From Rhizobium sp. P38BS-XIX (GTDB lineage Bacteria > Pseudomonadota > Alphaproteobacteria > Rhizobiales > Rhizobiaceae), in contig NZ_JABAIJ010000003.1 of NCBI RefSeq assembly GCF_012641435.1, positions 310,001 through 374,000 on the forward strand: 64,000 bases of DNA, in the 5' to 3' direction. A program made the translations under genes and the position numbers. Each line of letters opens with the position of its first letter. Position 1 is the stretch's first letter. Positions 8,319 through 16,831 of the stretch are shown piece after piece. Below the pieces are notes generated by a model. That model was not told the DNA's origin and ran no database searches. It saw only the letters and a program-made list of their open reading frames with translations.

Positions 8319-9858
8319 GGCGCAATCCTTCTACCGCGCCGGTCGATGCCGCCAGCACTTCATCGGTTGTAGTCTGTGAGGAAACGAGTTCGCGCGTCAG
8401 CCGGCCGCGAAACAGCACAAGGATCCGATCGGTGATGCCGACAAGCTCCTGGAGATCCGACGACAGCACGATGACGCCTGCACCGCGTGCGGCAAGCTCG
8501 CCGATGAGCGTGTAAATCTCGACTTTTGAGCCTATATCGACACCGACAGTCGGCTCGTCCAGCAGATAGATTTCCGACTGGCGGCTCAGCCATTTGGCGA
8601 TCGCGACCTTCTGCTGGTTGCCGCCCGAGAGCGTGCGGACCAACGCCTCCCGGCCCGTCGTCTTGATCTGTAGACGCCGGATCAAATCGTCGGTATCGCG
8701 CGCTTCGCGTTTGCTATTCAGAAAGCCGAACCGCGTGTAGCGTGAAAGGCTCGACAGCGTGATGTTTTCTCGCACGCTGAGGTCGAGACCGACGCCATGA
8801 CCGCGGCGATCCTCCGGCACCAGCGCCAGTTGATTGGCGACGGCCTCGACCGGGGTACGCGGCTTGAGGCTCTTTGCGTCAACATCGATCTCGCCACTCG
8901 TCGCTGGCTGCAGCCCAAAGAGCGTTCGCACGAGATCTTTCGCCCCGGAGCCCAGCAATCCGGTGATACCGAGGATCTCGCCGCGACGCAGCGTGAAGCT
9001 GATGTCCTCAAAGCGACTGGCGGCAGAGAGATGGCGCACGTTCAGAACTTCTGCGCCAAGTGCCACCTGTCGTTTGGGAAACATATCGGCGATATCGCGC
9101 TCGACCATCAACGCCGCGATGCCGTTGGCGGATGTCTCGCTGATGGGCAGAGATGCAACATCGACGCCGTTGCGCAAGATGGTGACATCGTCGCACAGCG
9201 CTTCGATCTCACCCAGATAATGCGAGATGTAGATGATGGTCACGCCGTCACTGCGCAGCCGTCGGATCAAGCGAAACAGGATCTCGGCCTCCTGGCGGAT
9301 CAGTGCGGCTGTCGGCTCGTCGAAGACGAGGAGCTTCGGTTGGTGAAGGAGTGCCCGCGTGATCTGAACGATCTGCTTTTCAGCCGTCGACAGCTCGCTG
9401 ATCAAAGCATTCCTGGGCAGGTCGACACCGAAATAGTTGGCGAGGATCTCCTCGGCGCGGCGCTGCATCGCGCGGCGATCGATAAATGGAGTGGACCCCA
9501 GGCGCAGCTCCCTTCCGAGAAACAGCGCCTCCCCGACGGTGAAGGTGGGAACCAGCAGGCGATCCTGATGAATGAAGTGGATGCCGAGTTCCTCACACAG
9601 ATGCGGCGTCAGCCTGTCATAGCCGCGCCCTTCGATTTCGATGCGCCCTTGGTCGGGGCGATGCAGACCGGCGAGAATCTTGATCAGCGTCGATTTGCCC
9701 GCGCCGTTCTGTCCGACGAGCCCATGCACGGTGCCTCGTCGAATATTGAGCGATGCTCCGGCCAAGGCTTGTGCCCCGCCGAAATGCTTCACGATGCGAT
9801 CGAAACGGACAATATTGTTCTCGGTACCTGCGGCGGATGCAGGCTCGATTGCTGTCAT
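8308..9858 (-). CDS. ABC importer ATPase with two nucleotide-binding domains (RbsA type)
   Basis: A 516-residue CUT2-class ATPase with tandem ABC domains. The first has Walker A GQNGAGKST, the signature-loop equivalent ELSTAEKQ and Walker B LLVFDEPTAAL. The second has a degenerate P-loop GLLGSGAKD, an intact LSGGNQQK signature and Walker B IYLLDEPTVGVD. One active and one degenerate P-loop is normal for this class. I chose the ATG at 9858 because a GAGGA ribosome binding site sits 9-10 bases before it; an upstream in-frame start at 9897 would add 13 residues. The gene lies between the binding protein and the two permeases and powers the importer. Confidence 0.93.
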   Translation of the reverse strand: MTAIEPASAAGTENNIVRFDRIVKHFGGAQALAGASLNIRRGTVHGLVGQNGAGKSTLIKILAGLHRPDQGRIEIEGRGYDRLTPHLCEELGIHFIHQDRLLVPTFTVGEALFLGRELRLGSTPFIDRRAMQRRAEEILANYFGVDLPRNALISELSTAEKQIVQITRALLHQPKLLVFDEPTAALIRQEAEILFRLIRRLRSDGVTIIYISHYLGEIEALCDDVTILRNGVDVASLPISETSANGIAALMVERDIADMFPKRQVALGAEVLNVRHLSAASRFEDISFTLRRGEILGITGLLGSGAKDLVRTLFGLQPATSGEIDVDAKSLKPRTPVEAVANQLALVPEDRRGHGVGLDLSVRENITLSSLSRYTRFGFLNSKREARDTDDLIRRLQIKTTGREALVRTLSGGNQQKVAIAKWLSRQSEIYLLDEPTVGVDIGSKVEIYTLIGELAARGAGVIVLSSDLQELVGITDRILVLFRGRLTRELVSSQTTTDEVLAASTGAVEGLRHVG

Positions 9859-9918
9859 TGGGTGAGGTCCTCGCATTTCGCGGGGCGATGCGGGCAAAGC
9901 CGCATCGCCGGTTTTATG

Positions 9919-10920
9919 TCAGCCGATGCCGAGTTTCTTGATGATGTCGGCGACGTTGCGTTTGTTGGCGAGGAGCGCAGGCACGTAGGTTTCACGCGGC
10001 AACGTTTGTCCAGCCAGCAGCTTGGCGACATTGCGGATGGCCGTGCGGCCTATTTCCGCGGGCTGCTGTGCCGCATCGGCGCCCGCCGGAGACTTCGGGT
10101 CGGCAACCAGCTGCAGCACTTCCGGGCTTCCATCGACACCATAGGTGCGGATTTCCGTGCGGTCGGCAGCGGCAAGAGCCTGTGTCGCGCCGAGCTGCGG
10201 TATGTCCCAGGCCGACCAAATGGCCTTGATCGAACCCTTCTCCGGATATTTGTTGAGGATCGCCGTGATTTGCGTAAAGGCGTCCTGAACCGTATTTGGA
10301 ATGACATCGCGCAATTCGGGTTGAATGATCTTCACCTTTGGGAAGTATTTGACGACGTTGACCAGTTGGTCGTAGCGGATCGCGCAGGGCGTCACGCCGT
10401 AGAAGCCGTTGAATACGACGATGTTGCCTTCGCCGCCGATATCGGAAACGAGCTGCAGTGCCAGATCCTTGCCGATCCCCCAATTGTCGGAGGTCGTGTT
10501 GTTGATCGAGTTGGTGGAGCCAACGTCGACGGTCAGGACCGGGATGCCTGCATCCCGTGCCTTTTTCAGCCATGGGTCGATGACGCTCAATGTGCCCAGG
10601 ATTTGGACAATCGCGTCCGGCTTCTGCGCGATCAACGTCTGCAGCTGCGACACCAGCTTGCCATCGTTTCGACCGGCATCGACGGCGATCGGCGTGCCGC
10701 CGAGCTTCTTCACTTCGTCGATCTGGGCATTATAGGCCTGCAGATCGAAGTAATGGTCCGTGCCCGTGGCGCTGATGGCGATACGCTTGCCTTTTAGCGA
10801 GATCGCATCGTCGGCGGCCGCCTTGTTCGAGATCAGCCCGGCAGTCGCCAATGCCGCGCCTGCGGCAGTCAGTTTCAAAATATCCCTGCGCCCAAGGCCT
10901 GTCGTATGTTCGTTGGTCAT
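9919..10920 (-). CDS. Periplasmic substrate-binding protein, RbsB-like, Tat signal
   Basis: A 333-residue periplasmic binding protein of the sugar/PBP1-like class. The N-terminus GRRDILKLTAAGAALATAG is a twin-arginine signal, which is uncommon among RbsB-type proteins and implies folding before export. The mature part alternates beta strands and helices as in two-lobed binding proteins (GKRIAISATGTDHYFD; DAIVQILGT). It is the first gene of the operon with the ATPase, two permeases and the DszA-like monooxygenase. Given that company the ligand may be an organosulfur or heterocyclic compound rather than a sugar; this is inference. Confidence 0.9.
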   Translation of the reverse strand: MTNEHTTGLGRRDILKLTAAGAALATAGLISNKAAADDAISLKGKRIAISATGTDHYFDLQAYNAQIDEVKKLGGTPIAVDAGRNDGKLVSQLQTLIAQKPDAIVQILGTLSVIDPWLKKARDAGIPVLTVDVGSTNSINNTTSDNWGIGKDLALQLVSDIGGEGNIVVFNGFYGVTPCAIRYDQLVNVVKYFPKVKIIQPELRDVIPNTVQDAFTQITAILNKYPEKGSIKAIWSAWDIPQLGATQALAAADRTEIRTYGVDGSPEVLQLVADPKSPAGADAAQQPAEIGRTAIRNVAKLLAGQTLPRETYVPALLANKRNVADIIKKLGIG

Positions 10921-11309
10921 GAAAGCATCCTCTCCAGCAATTCATCAATGCCAATAACCTATAAAATAGATAGATTTTGATATTTACGGAGAAACGATTT
11001 TCCAAAACAGGCGATGAGTGAGAAATATCCATCAGGCGACTGAGGCAGACTCGATGCGGCGTTTTTCGATGAAACGGGATCAATACGGCGGTTGCGTTGC
11101 CCCTTGAATCATGCAGCCAGGACTTTCCGGTGATCGCTCGAGGTAAGGCCTTGCCGCCAAAGCGAGGGCCAAGGAACAAAGAATCTCACAAGGCATGCAA
11201 AATCGAATGATTAAATCTACTAAAAACATAGAGATTATATTTAATGATTGCATGCGTTGCGGGAGGTTCCGTCAGACGACGCTCCAGATTGATTACGAGG
11301 TTCGCTACG
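10921..11309. promoter_or_regulatory. Divergent promoter region between two binding-protein operons
   Basis: This 389-bp gap carries the promoters of both flanking operons. Read on the minus strand, TTTTATAGGTTATTG (10952-10966) stands 31 bp before the Tat binding-protein start and differs at only two positions from a motif in front of the operon at 61009. The right half is very AT-rich (11205-11250), with AATGATTAAA and TTTAATGATT forming an imperfect inverted repeat. No gene was recognised. Confidence 0.5.
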
Positions 11310-12356
11310 ATGAAGTCCCTTCTGCGGCTCGCCCTGTCGGCCACCGCCATTCCGCTCGTCTTCTCTCAAGCCGCAACGGCCGCCGGCATCAGCGGTGCTC
11401 CAGCGCCCTTTGACAAGGGAGACGTGAAGGTTGCGCTGATCAGCTACATTTCGGCCGGCGATTTCTTTCAGGCCTATCAGGCGGGCGCCGAAGCGCAGGC
11501 AAAAGCGCTCGGTATCGATTTGCGCGTGTTTCCAGGCCGGCAGGACGCTGCGGAACAGCGGGAGCAGATCTTGCAGGCAATCAACCTCGGCGTTTCCGGC
11601 ATTGTGATCGATCACGGACTGCCGGAATCTCTGGGCGATGTTGTTCAGCAAGCGCTCGACAAGGGCGTCAAGATCGTTGCCTTCGACGTCAATCTGAACA
11701 ATCCCAAGATCCCTCAGGTCGAGCAGAGCGATCACGAACTTGCCGATCTCGCTCTCAAGCAGGTGGTCAAGGACAATGGCAACAGCTTCAAGGCGGCCTA
11801 TGTCTATGTTGCGGGCTTTGCGCCACTTGACCGCCGCAACGAGGTCTGGGACGCGTTTAAGAAAGAGAATGCTGGTGTTGTCGAGAAAGCCCGTTTCGGC
11901 AATGTGAGCGATACGACGGCGACATCGACGGCCGATCAGGCCAAGGCGGCGCTGACGGCAAATCCTGATATCAGCGTCGTCTTTGCGCCCTATGACGAGT
12001 TTGCGCGCGGTGTGAAGCTTGCGGCAAGCGATCTCGGCATCGCGGGGAAGCTGAAGATCTATTCGGCCGACGTTTCCACGGCCGACATTCAGGAAATCAC
12101 TGAGCCGGGCAGCCCCTGGGTTGCCACCGTTGCGACCAATCCTGCCGTCGTCGGGGCCGTCTCCATTCGCGCTGCCGCCCTGCAGATCGCGGGCCAGGAT
12201 GTTCCGCATCAGATCACCGTCAAACCGACGCTACTCACCCAGGAAGGATTGCGCGCTGCCGGTGTGAAGACGATCGAAGAGCTTGGCAAGAAGGTTCCTG
12301 CCTTCAGCACCAGCGATGCCGTGACCGCAAGCTGGATTCCGGACAAACTTTTCTAG
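11310..12356 (+). CDS. Periplasmic substrate-binding protein, RbsB-like
   Basis: A 348-residue periplasmic binding protein with a Sec signal peptide (MKSLLRLALSATAIPLVF, cleavage after AATAA). The fold is RbsB/PBP1-like: VALISYISAGDFFQAYQAG, GVSGIVIDHG and a hinge near the middle. An in-frame ATG at 11244 would put 22 odd residues before the signal, so the ATG at 11310 with its GAGG site is preferred. It is divergent from a full ABC operon that has its own binding protein and is followed by a DszC-type oxygenase. It may be a second receptor for the same importer. Confidence 0.88.
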   Translation: MKSLLRLALSATAIPLVFSQAATAAGISGAPAPFDKGDVKVALISYISAGDFFQAYQAGAEAQAKALGIDLRVFPGRQDAAEQREQILQAINLGVSGIVIDHGLPESLGDVVQQALDKGVKIVAFDVNLNNPKIPQVEQSDHELADLALKQVVKDNGNSFKAAYVYVAGFAPLDRRNEVWDAFKKENAGVVEKARFGNVSDTTATSTADQAKAALTANPDISVVFAPYDEFARGVKLAASDLGIAGKLKIYSADVSTADIQEITEPGSPWVATVATNPAVVGAVSIRAAALQIAGQDVPHQITVKPTLLTQEGLRAAGVKTIEELGKKVPAFSTSDAVTASWIPDKLF

Positions 12357-12425
12357 GCTGCCCACGTCGAATTGCCGGCGGGCCAGGCGCTCGTCGGATC
12401 ATGTCACAGAACCGGAGTTCATATC

Positions 12426-13631
12426 ATGAGCCAGTCCAACGTCGTCTTCGCGGGTCATCGAAATACCACGCGAGAGGATCTCTTCGTCAGCGCCGAGGAA
12501 ATCTCGGCGGATCTGTCCAGCCGTGCCGCAGAGCTTGATCGCGAGGGTCGGCCACCGCTCGGTGAGATCGTCAAGCTGAAGAATGCAGGCCTGTTGAATG
12601 CGCTGCATGCGCCGCAGATTGGCGGCGGCGGCCTTGATTGGGTCGATGGCTTGCGGCTGGTGCGCATTCTCTCCCGTGGCGAAAGTTCAATCGGTCAATT
12701 GCTCGGCTATCACTACGTCAACAGCCAGTATCTGTATTGGGCGTTCGAGGAGGCGCGCGCGCAGGAGCTTGGTGGCAAGACCGTTGCCAACAGCCTCTAT
12801 TGGGGTGCGGCCGTAAATCCGCGCGATCCCGGCCTCGTTTTGACACGCCGCGGCAATGGCTATGTCCTCAACGGTCGCAAATCCTTCTCGACTGCCGCGC
12901 ATGTCTCCGATTACATCAATGCCAACGCAGCCTTGGACGACAGGATTGTCGGCTTTGCCGTGCCGACCAACCGTGCCGGCTATAAGGCAAATGATGATTG
13001 GGATAATTTCGGCCAGCGCCTTTCCGACAGCGGCAGTGTCGAATTCCATGATTTTCCGGTCTACGAGGAGGATTTGGACAAGGCAGCGACGACTGGCGGC
13101 GAGACACCCGTCCAGGCGACCTTCAATACACCGCTCATTCAGCTCGTGTTCGTCAATTTCTATCTCGGCACTGCCGAAGGCGCGTTGCGTGCGGCGATCG
13201 ATTATGTGCGCACAACGACCCGGCCCTGGGGCACATCGGGCGTCGAACGGGCAGCGGACGATCCGTATATTCTGGAGCGTGTCGGCGAATTGACGGCTGC
13301 CTTGAAAGCGGCGACGGCTCTTGCCGATAGCGCTGCGGCGATCGTCCAGACCGGTCTTGCCAAAGGTCACAGGGCAACGGCACGGGAGCGGGGCGAGGCG
13401 GCTGCGGAAGCCTATGCGGCGAAGGTGAACGCCACCCATGTATCTCTGGATGTTACATCCCGCGTTTTCGAACTGACCGGTGCCCGATCGACGGCGGAAA
13501 AATATCGCTTCGATCGCTTCTGGCGGAATGTGCGCACGCACACACTGCACGATCCAGTCTATTACAAGGCCAAGGAAGTGGGCGAGTTCGCGCTCAACGA
13601 CCGGATTCCGGAAGTCAGCCTCTACAGCTAA
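12426..13631 (+). CDS. DszC/SfnB-family flavin-dependent oxygenase (acyl-CoA dehydrogenase fold)
   Basis: A 401-residue protein of the acyl-CoA dehydrogenase fold in the DszC/SfnB branch, which oxygenates sulfur or aromatic compounds with reduced flavin rather than dehydrogenating acyl-CoA. Seen are IGQLLGYHYVNSQY (about 80-93), GYVLNGRKSFSTAAHVSDY (about 143), the DDWDNFGQRLSDSGSVEF region (about 190) and the C-terminal RFDRFWRNVRTHTLHDPV, typical of this branch. The start at 12426 has GGAG eight bases upstream. It follows the second binding protein, so the two are probably co-transcribed. Its substrate is likely the compound handled by the adjacent importer and DszA-like enzyme. Confidence 0.88.
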   Translation: MSQSNVVFAGHRNTTREDLFVSAEEISADLSSRAAELDREGRPPLGEIVKLKNAGLLNALHAPQIGGGGLDWVDGLRLVRILSRGESSIGQLLGYHYVNSQYLYWAFEEARAQELGGKTVANSLYWGAAVNPRDPGLVLTRRGNGYVLNGRKSFSTAAHVSDYINANAALDDRIVGFAVPTNRAGYKANDDWDNFGQRLSDSGSVEFHDFPVYEEDLDKAATTGGETPVQATFNTPLIQLVFVNFYLGTAEGALRAAIDYVRTTTRPWGTSGVERAADDPYILERVGELTAALKAATALADSAAAIVQTGLAKGHRATARERGEAAAEAYAAKVNATHVSLDVTSRVFELTGARSTAEKYRFDRFWRNVRTHTLHDPVYYKAKEVGEFALNDRIPEVSLYS

Positions 13632-13882
13632 GCGACTTTTGTTGATATGAGCGCTTGGGAAACGACTGTTATGCTTCGGCTGCCCAAGCATTCGTCCTTA
13701 AGATTGCGTCGCGCCAACCATTGATCTGAATGGCTCGATGCCTGTTCGCTGGTCTCTTCATAGCAGTAATGGCTTGCATAAGGTGTTTCGCATTTTTCTA
13801 TAAAGTCATCCCGGTCTCCGTACCGTAACCTGCATCGCTCATTTGGAGGAATGAGACGCCCAAAGGTATGGAGGAGTTTACC

Positions 13883-15355
13883 TTGGCAACAACCATTGAG
13901 GACAATACCAAAAGCCTGCCGCCTGAAGACGAGAGATTAAGCCTTGGCGCCAATCTGGCCTACGGCCTTCAGCATGTCCTGACCATGTATGGCGGCATCG
14001 TTGCCGTTCCGTTGATTCTCGGCCAGGCATCGGGCCTGTCCCCGGCCGATATAGGCCTCCTTGTAACGGCCTCTCTATTCGCGGGGGGAATGGCGACGAT
14101 CCTGCAGACGATCGGGGTGCCCTTTTTCGGGAGCCGTTTGCCTCTGGTGCAAGGTGTGTCTTTTTCCGGTGTCGCAACGATGATTGCGATAACGGGGAGT
14201 GGCGGCATTCAGTCCGTGATCGGCGCCGTGATTGCAGCGTCGTTCATCGGCCTGATCATCACGCCGGTGTTTTCGCGAATTACCCGCTTCTTTCCCCCGC
14301 TCGTGACAGGCATTGTCATCACGACCATCGGCCTGACCTTGATGCCCGTCGCGGCAAACTGGGCCATGGGCGGCAATAGAAGCGCGCCTGATTTCGGAAG
14401 CCAGGCCAATATTCTGCTCGCCGGCATCACACTCGTCATCGTCCTGCTCTTGAGCAAGCTTGGAAACGCCGCCATATCGAGGCTTTCCATCCTGCTTGCG
14501 ATCATTATCGGCACCGGCATCGCCTATGCTGCGGGTATTGCCGACTTCTCGCGAGTGATGACGGGTCCATTTGTCGCCCTGCCGAAAATCTTTCACTTCG
14601 GCTATCCGATTTTCGATGCCGCCGCGATCATCTCCATGTTCATCGTCATCATGGTGACGCTTGTTGAGACATCGGCCGATATCCTGGCGGTCAGCGAGAT
14701 CGTCGGCACGAAGGTCGACGCGCGCCGGCTTGGAGATGGCTTGCGTGCCGATATGCTATCGAGCATCCTCGCCCCCGTGGTCGGCTCCTTCACACAGAGC
14801 GCCTTTGCCCAGAATGTCGGCCTTGTGGCGGTCACCGGCATCAAGAGCCGGTATGTCGTTGCGACCGGCGGCCTCTTCCTGGTAGCGCTCGGTCTCTTGC
14901 CCGTGGTCGGGCGCATCGTGGCAGCCGTTCCCAACTCCGTACTGGGCGGTGCAGGTCTCGTCCTGTTCGGAACGGTTGCGGCAAGCGGCATTCGCACCCT
15001 CGCCAAGGTGGACTATGAAAACAACATGAACCTCATCATCGTTGCGACGTCGATCGGCTTTGGCATGATCCCGATCGCATCGCCGGGCTTTTACGAGCAT
15101 TTTCCGGCCTGGGTCATCACCATCTTCCATTCGGGCATCAGCTCGGCGGCTTTGATGGCGATCACGCTGAATCTGCTTTTCAATCATCTGAAGGCCGGAA
15201 ATTCGGATCGGCAGTCGGTATTCGTCGCTGGAACCGAACGGCTGATCCGCTATCAGGATATCGCCGGCCTTCATGATGGCGATTATTTTCTCGATGGTAG
15301 GCTCTATGACGCCAATGGCGCCGAGGTCCCGCTAGTATCGGCTCAGGTCCATTGA
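13883..15355 (+). CDS. NCS2-family nucleobase permease (xanthine/uracil type)
   Basis: A 490-residue nucleobase:cation symporter with about 12-14 transmembrane segments. Seen are GLQHVLTMYGG in the first helix (the conserved QH) and QNVGLVAVTGIKSRY, the NAT-family signature. These are features of xanthine, urate and uracil permeases; which base is carried cannot be decided. I place the start at the TTG at 13883 because GGAGGAG ends six bases before it; the in-frame ATG at 13868 has a poor site. It lies between two DszC-like oxygenase genes, an unusual setting for a purine carrier, so the substrate may be a related heterocycle. Confidence 0.88.
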   Translation: MATTIEDNTKSLPPEDERLSLGANLAYGLQHVLTMYGGIVAVPLILGQASGLSPADIGLLVTASLFAGGMATILQTIGVPFFGSRLPLVQGVSFSGVATMIAITGSGGIQSVIGAVIAASFIGLIITPVFSRITRFFPPLVTGIVITTIGLTLMPVAANWAMGGNRSAPDFGSQANILLAGITLVIVLLLSKLGNAAISRLSILLAIIIGTGIAYAAGIADFSRVMTGPFVALPKIFHFGYPIFDAAAIISMFIVIMVTLVETSADILAVSEIVGTKVDARRLGDGLRADMLSSILAPVVGSFTQSAFAQNVGLVAVTGIKSRYVVATGGLFLVALGLLPVVGRIVAAVPNSVLGGAGLVLFGTVAASGIRTLAKVDYENNMNLIIVATSIGFGMIPIASPGFYEHFPAWVITIFHSGISSAALMAITLNLLFNHLKAGNSDRQSVFVAGTERLIRYQDIAGLHDGDYFLDGRLYDANGAEVPLVSAQVH

Positions 15356-15374
15356 TTGTCCGAAACTCATGGCG

Positions 15375-15406
15375 TGGCTTGAGAGCGTCTGGATGCTATC
15401 AAGCCA
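15375..15406. terminator. Hairpin between convergent genes
   Basis: TGGCTTGA at 15375-15382 pairs perfectly with TCAAGCCA at 15399-15406 around a 16-base loop, between the converging NCS2 permease and oxygenase genes. There is no clear T run on either strand, so termination is plausible from position only. Confidence 0.4.
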
Positions 15407-15423
15407 TCGCTTGAATGAGCCGA

Positions 15424-16641
15424 TCAAAGCGCGCCGTTCTTCGGCGGAATGACATCGTTCAGGTGGTAATTGCCGACGACGTGATATTTCCAGCGAACTG
15501 GGTCATGCAGCGTGTGCGTGCGGGCATTGCGCCAATGGCGATCGAGATTAAGATCGAGTTTGACCGATGCCGTCCCGGCAAGCTCGAAAAGCGTGTTCGC
15601 GGCCTCTACGGCGATCTCGGTCGTCAGCACTTTGGCGGCCGCCACGGCCAGCGTCGCTTCTACAACCCTCTTTTCGTTCATCTCCACCTGCGCCGCATCG
15701 ACCTTGCGACCTGCGCGTTCGATCGTTGCGGTCGCCGCCTCCAGGCGGATGGCGATCTGGCCGATCTTTGCAATGGTCAACGGATCGTCGGATGCGCGAT
15801 CGACGCCGCTGTCCATCCAGGGACGCGACTTGGTTTTCACGAAATCCAGTGTTTCTGCAAAGGCAGCCCTTGCAATACCCAGGTCGACGCCGGCGTGGAT
15901 GATCTGGCCGACTGAGCCGATCGTCGTCGGCCGTTCGAAGCCTTTGTGATGCTGGACGACATGGTCGGCGTTGACATAGACGTTGTTGAGGACAGTCGTG
16001 CCGCTACCGGTCGTGCGCTGTCCGAATCCATCCCAATCGTCGATGATTTCCACCCCTTCCGTACCCTTGGGAATAAACGCCATGACTAGAGCGTCGCTTT
16101 CATCCAGCGCGAAAACTGTGACCCAGTCGGCAAAGAGAACGCCGGTCGAGTAGAACTTGCGGCCATTAATCCGGTAGCCAGGACCGTCACGGGTGATGCG
16201 GGTGTTGTAATGGCCAACGGTTTTCGTTCCGCGCTCCGATAGAGCATTGCCGAAGCGGTCGCCTGCCAGGGCTCGACCGAAGAAATATCGCTTCTGATCG
16301 TCCGAGCCGTCGATACGCAACGCCTCGAGAATATAGAAGTGGTTCTGCGGAATCTGACCGATCGAACCGTCAGCCTGCGCCAGAATGGCAGTGATTTCCG
16401 CCAGCACCGCGTTGGAGACATCCAGCCCGCCATACTCCTCCGGTACCGTAATTGCGAGCAATCCCGATTGCGCAAGCTCGTCCATCTCTGCGTAGGGCAG
16501 CTGTCTTTCGCTGTCGCGCTGTGCGGCGGTGGCGGCAAAACGCTCGGCAAGCTCCTGCGCGACGGCTAGTGCTTGTTGCTCTGTCTCCAGCAAGGCTGCC
16601 TTGCGATGCTGGGTGTTGATATGGTGCAATTGAGCGTTCAT
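15424..16641 (-). CDS. DszC/SfnB-family flavin-dependent oxygenase
   Basis: A 405-residue DszC/SfnB-like member of the acyl-CoA dehydrogenase fold, a diverged paralogue of the gene at 12426. Shared landmarks are GSIGQIPQNHFYILEA, GYRINGRKFYSTGVLFADW, DDWDGFGQRTTGSGT and the C-terminal HWRNARTHTLHDPVRWKYHVVGNY. SfnB-type proteins take part in use of dimethyl sulfone and other organosulfur compounds in pseudomonads. The ATG at 16641 begins the conserved protein; an open frame continues 58 residues further upstream but has no conserved content. About 110 bp upstream is the inverted repeat AATTG-GTAGT-CAATT (16754-16768). Confidence 0.88.
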   Translation of the reverse strand: MNAQLHHINTQHRKAALLETEQQALAVAQELAERFAATAAQRDSERQLPYAEMDELAQSGLLAITVPEEYGGLDVSNAVLAEITAILAQADGSIGQIPQNHFYILEALRIDGSDDQKRYFFGRALAGDRFGNALSERGTKTVGHYNTRITRDGPGYRINGRKFYSTGVLFADWVTVFALDESDALVMAFIPKGTEGVEIIDDWDGFGQRTTGSGTTVLNNVYVNADHVVQHHKGFERPTTIGSVGQIIHAGVDLGIARAAFAETLDFVKTKSRPWMDSGVDRASDDPLTIAKIGQIAIRLEAATATIERAGRKVDAAQVEMNEKRVVEATLAVAAAKVLTTEIAVEAANTLFELAGTASVKLDLNLDRHWRNARTHTLHDPVRWKYHVVGNYHLNDVIPPKNGAL

Positions 16642-16831
16642 GGGGCGGGCTCCGATTTCATTCGGCGCCACGATGCCGCATTCACAGGGGGCGTTCGAGA
16701 AAACGCATTTCGTTTTTATCGCCGCTGGCGGCTCTTCATTCCTTTCTCTATAGAATTGGTAGTCAATTGCTGCCGCAAGCCGTTTCACCACCAAAAGTGG
16801 ATCATGTTGCGCCACCCATGTTGCTCAAGTA

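Noticed and set aside
8797..10797. 666-codon open frame on the plus strand
   Set aside because: It runs antisense through the clearly assigned ATPase and binding-protein genes, has no recognisable domain, and reflects the high GC content at third positions.
13801..13890. Annotating a xanthine riboswitch as a feature
   Set aside because: The position is suggestive, but I cannot verify the consensus by eye, so it is listed only as an observation to test.
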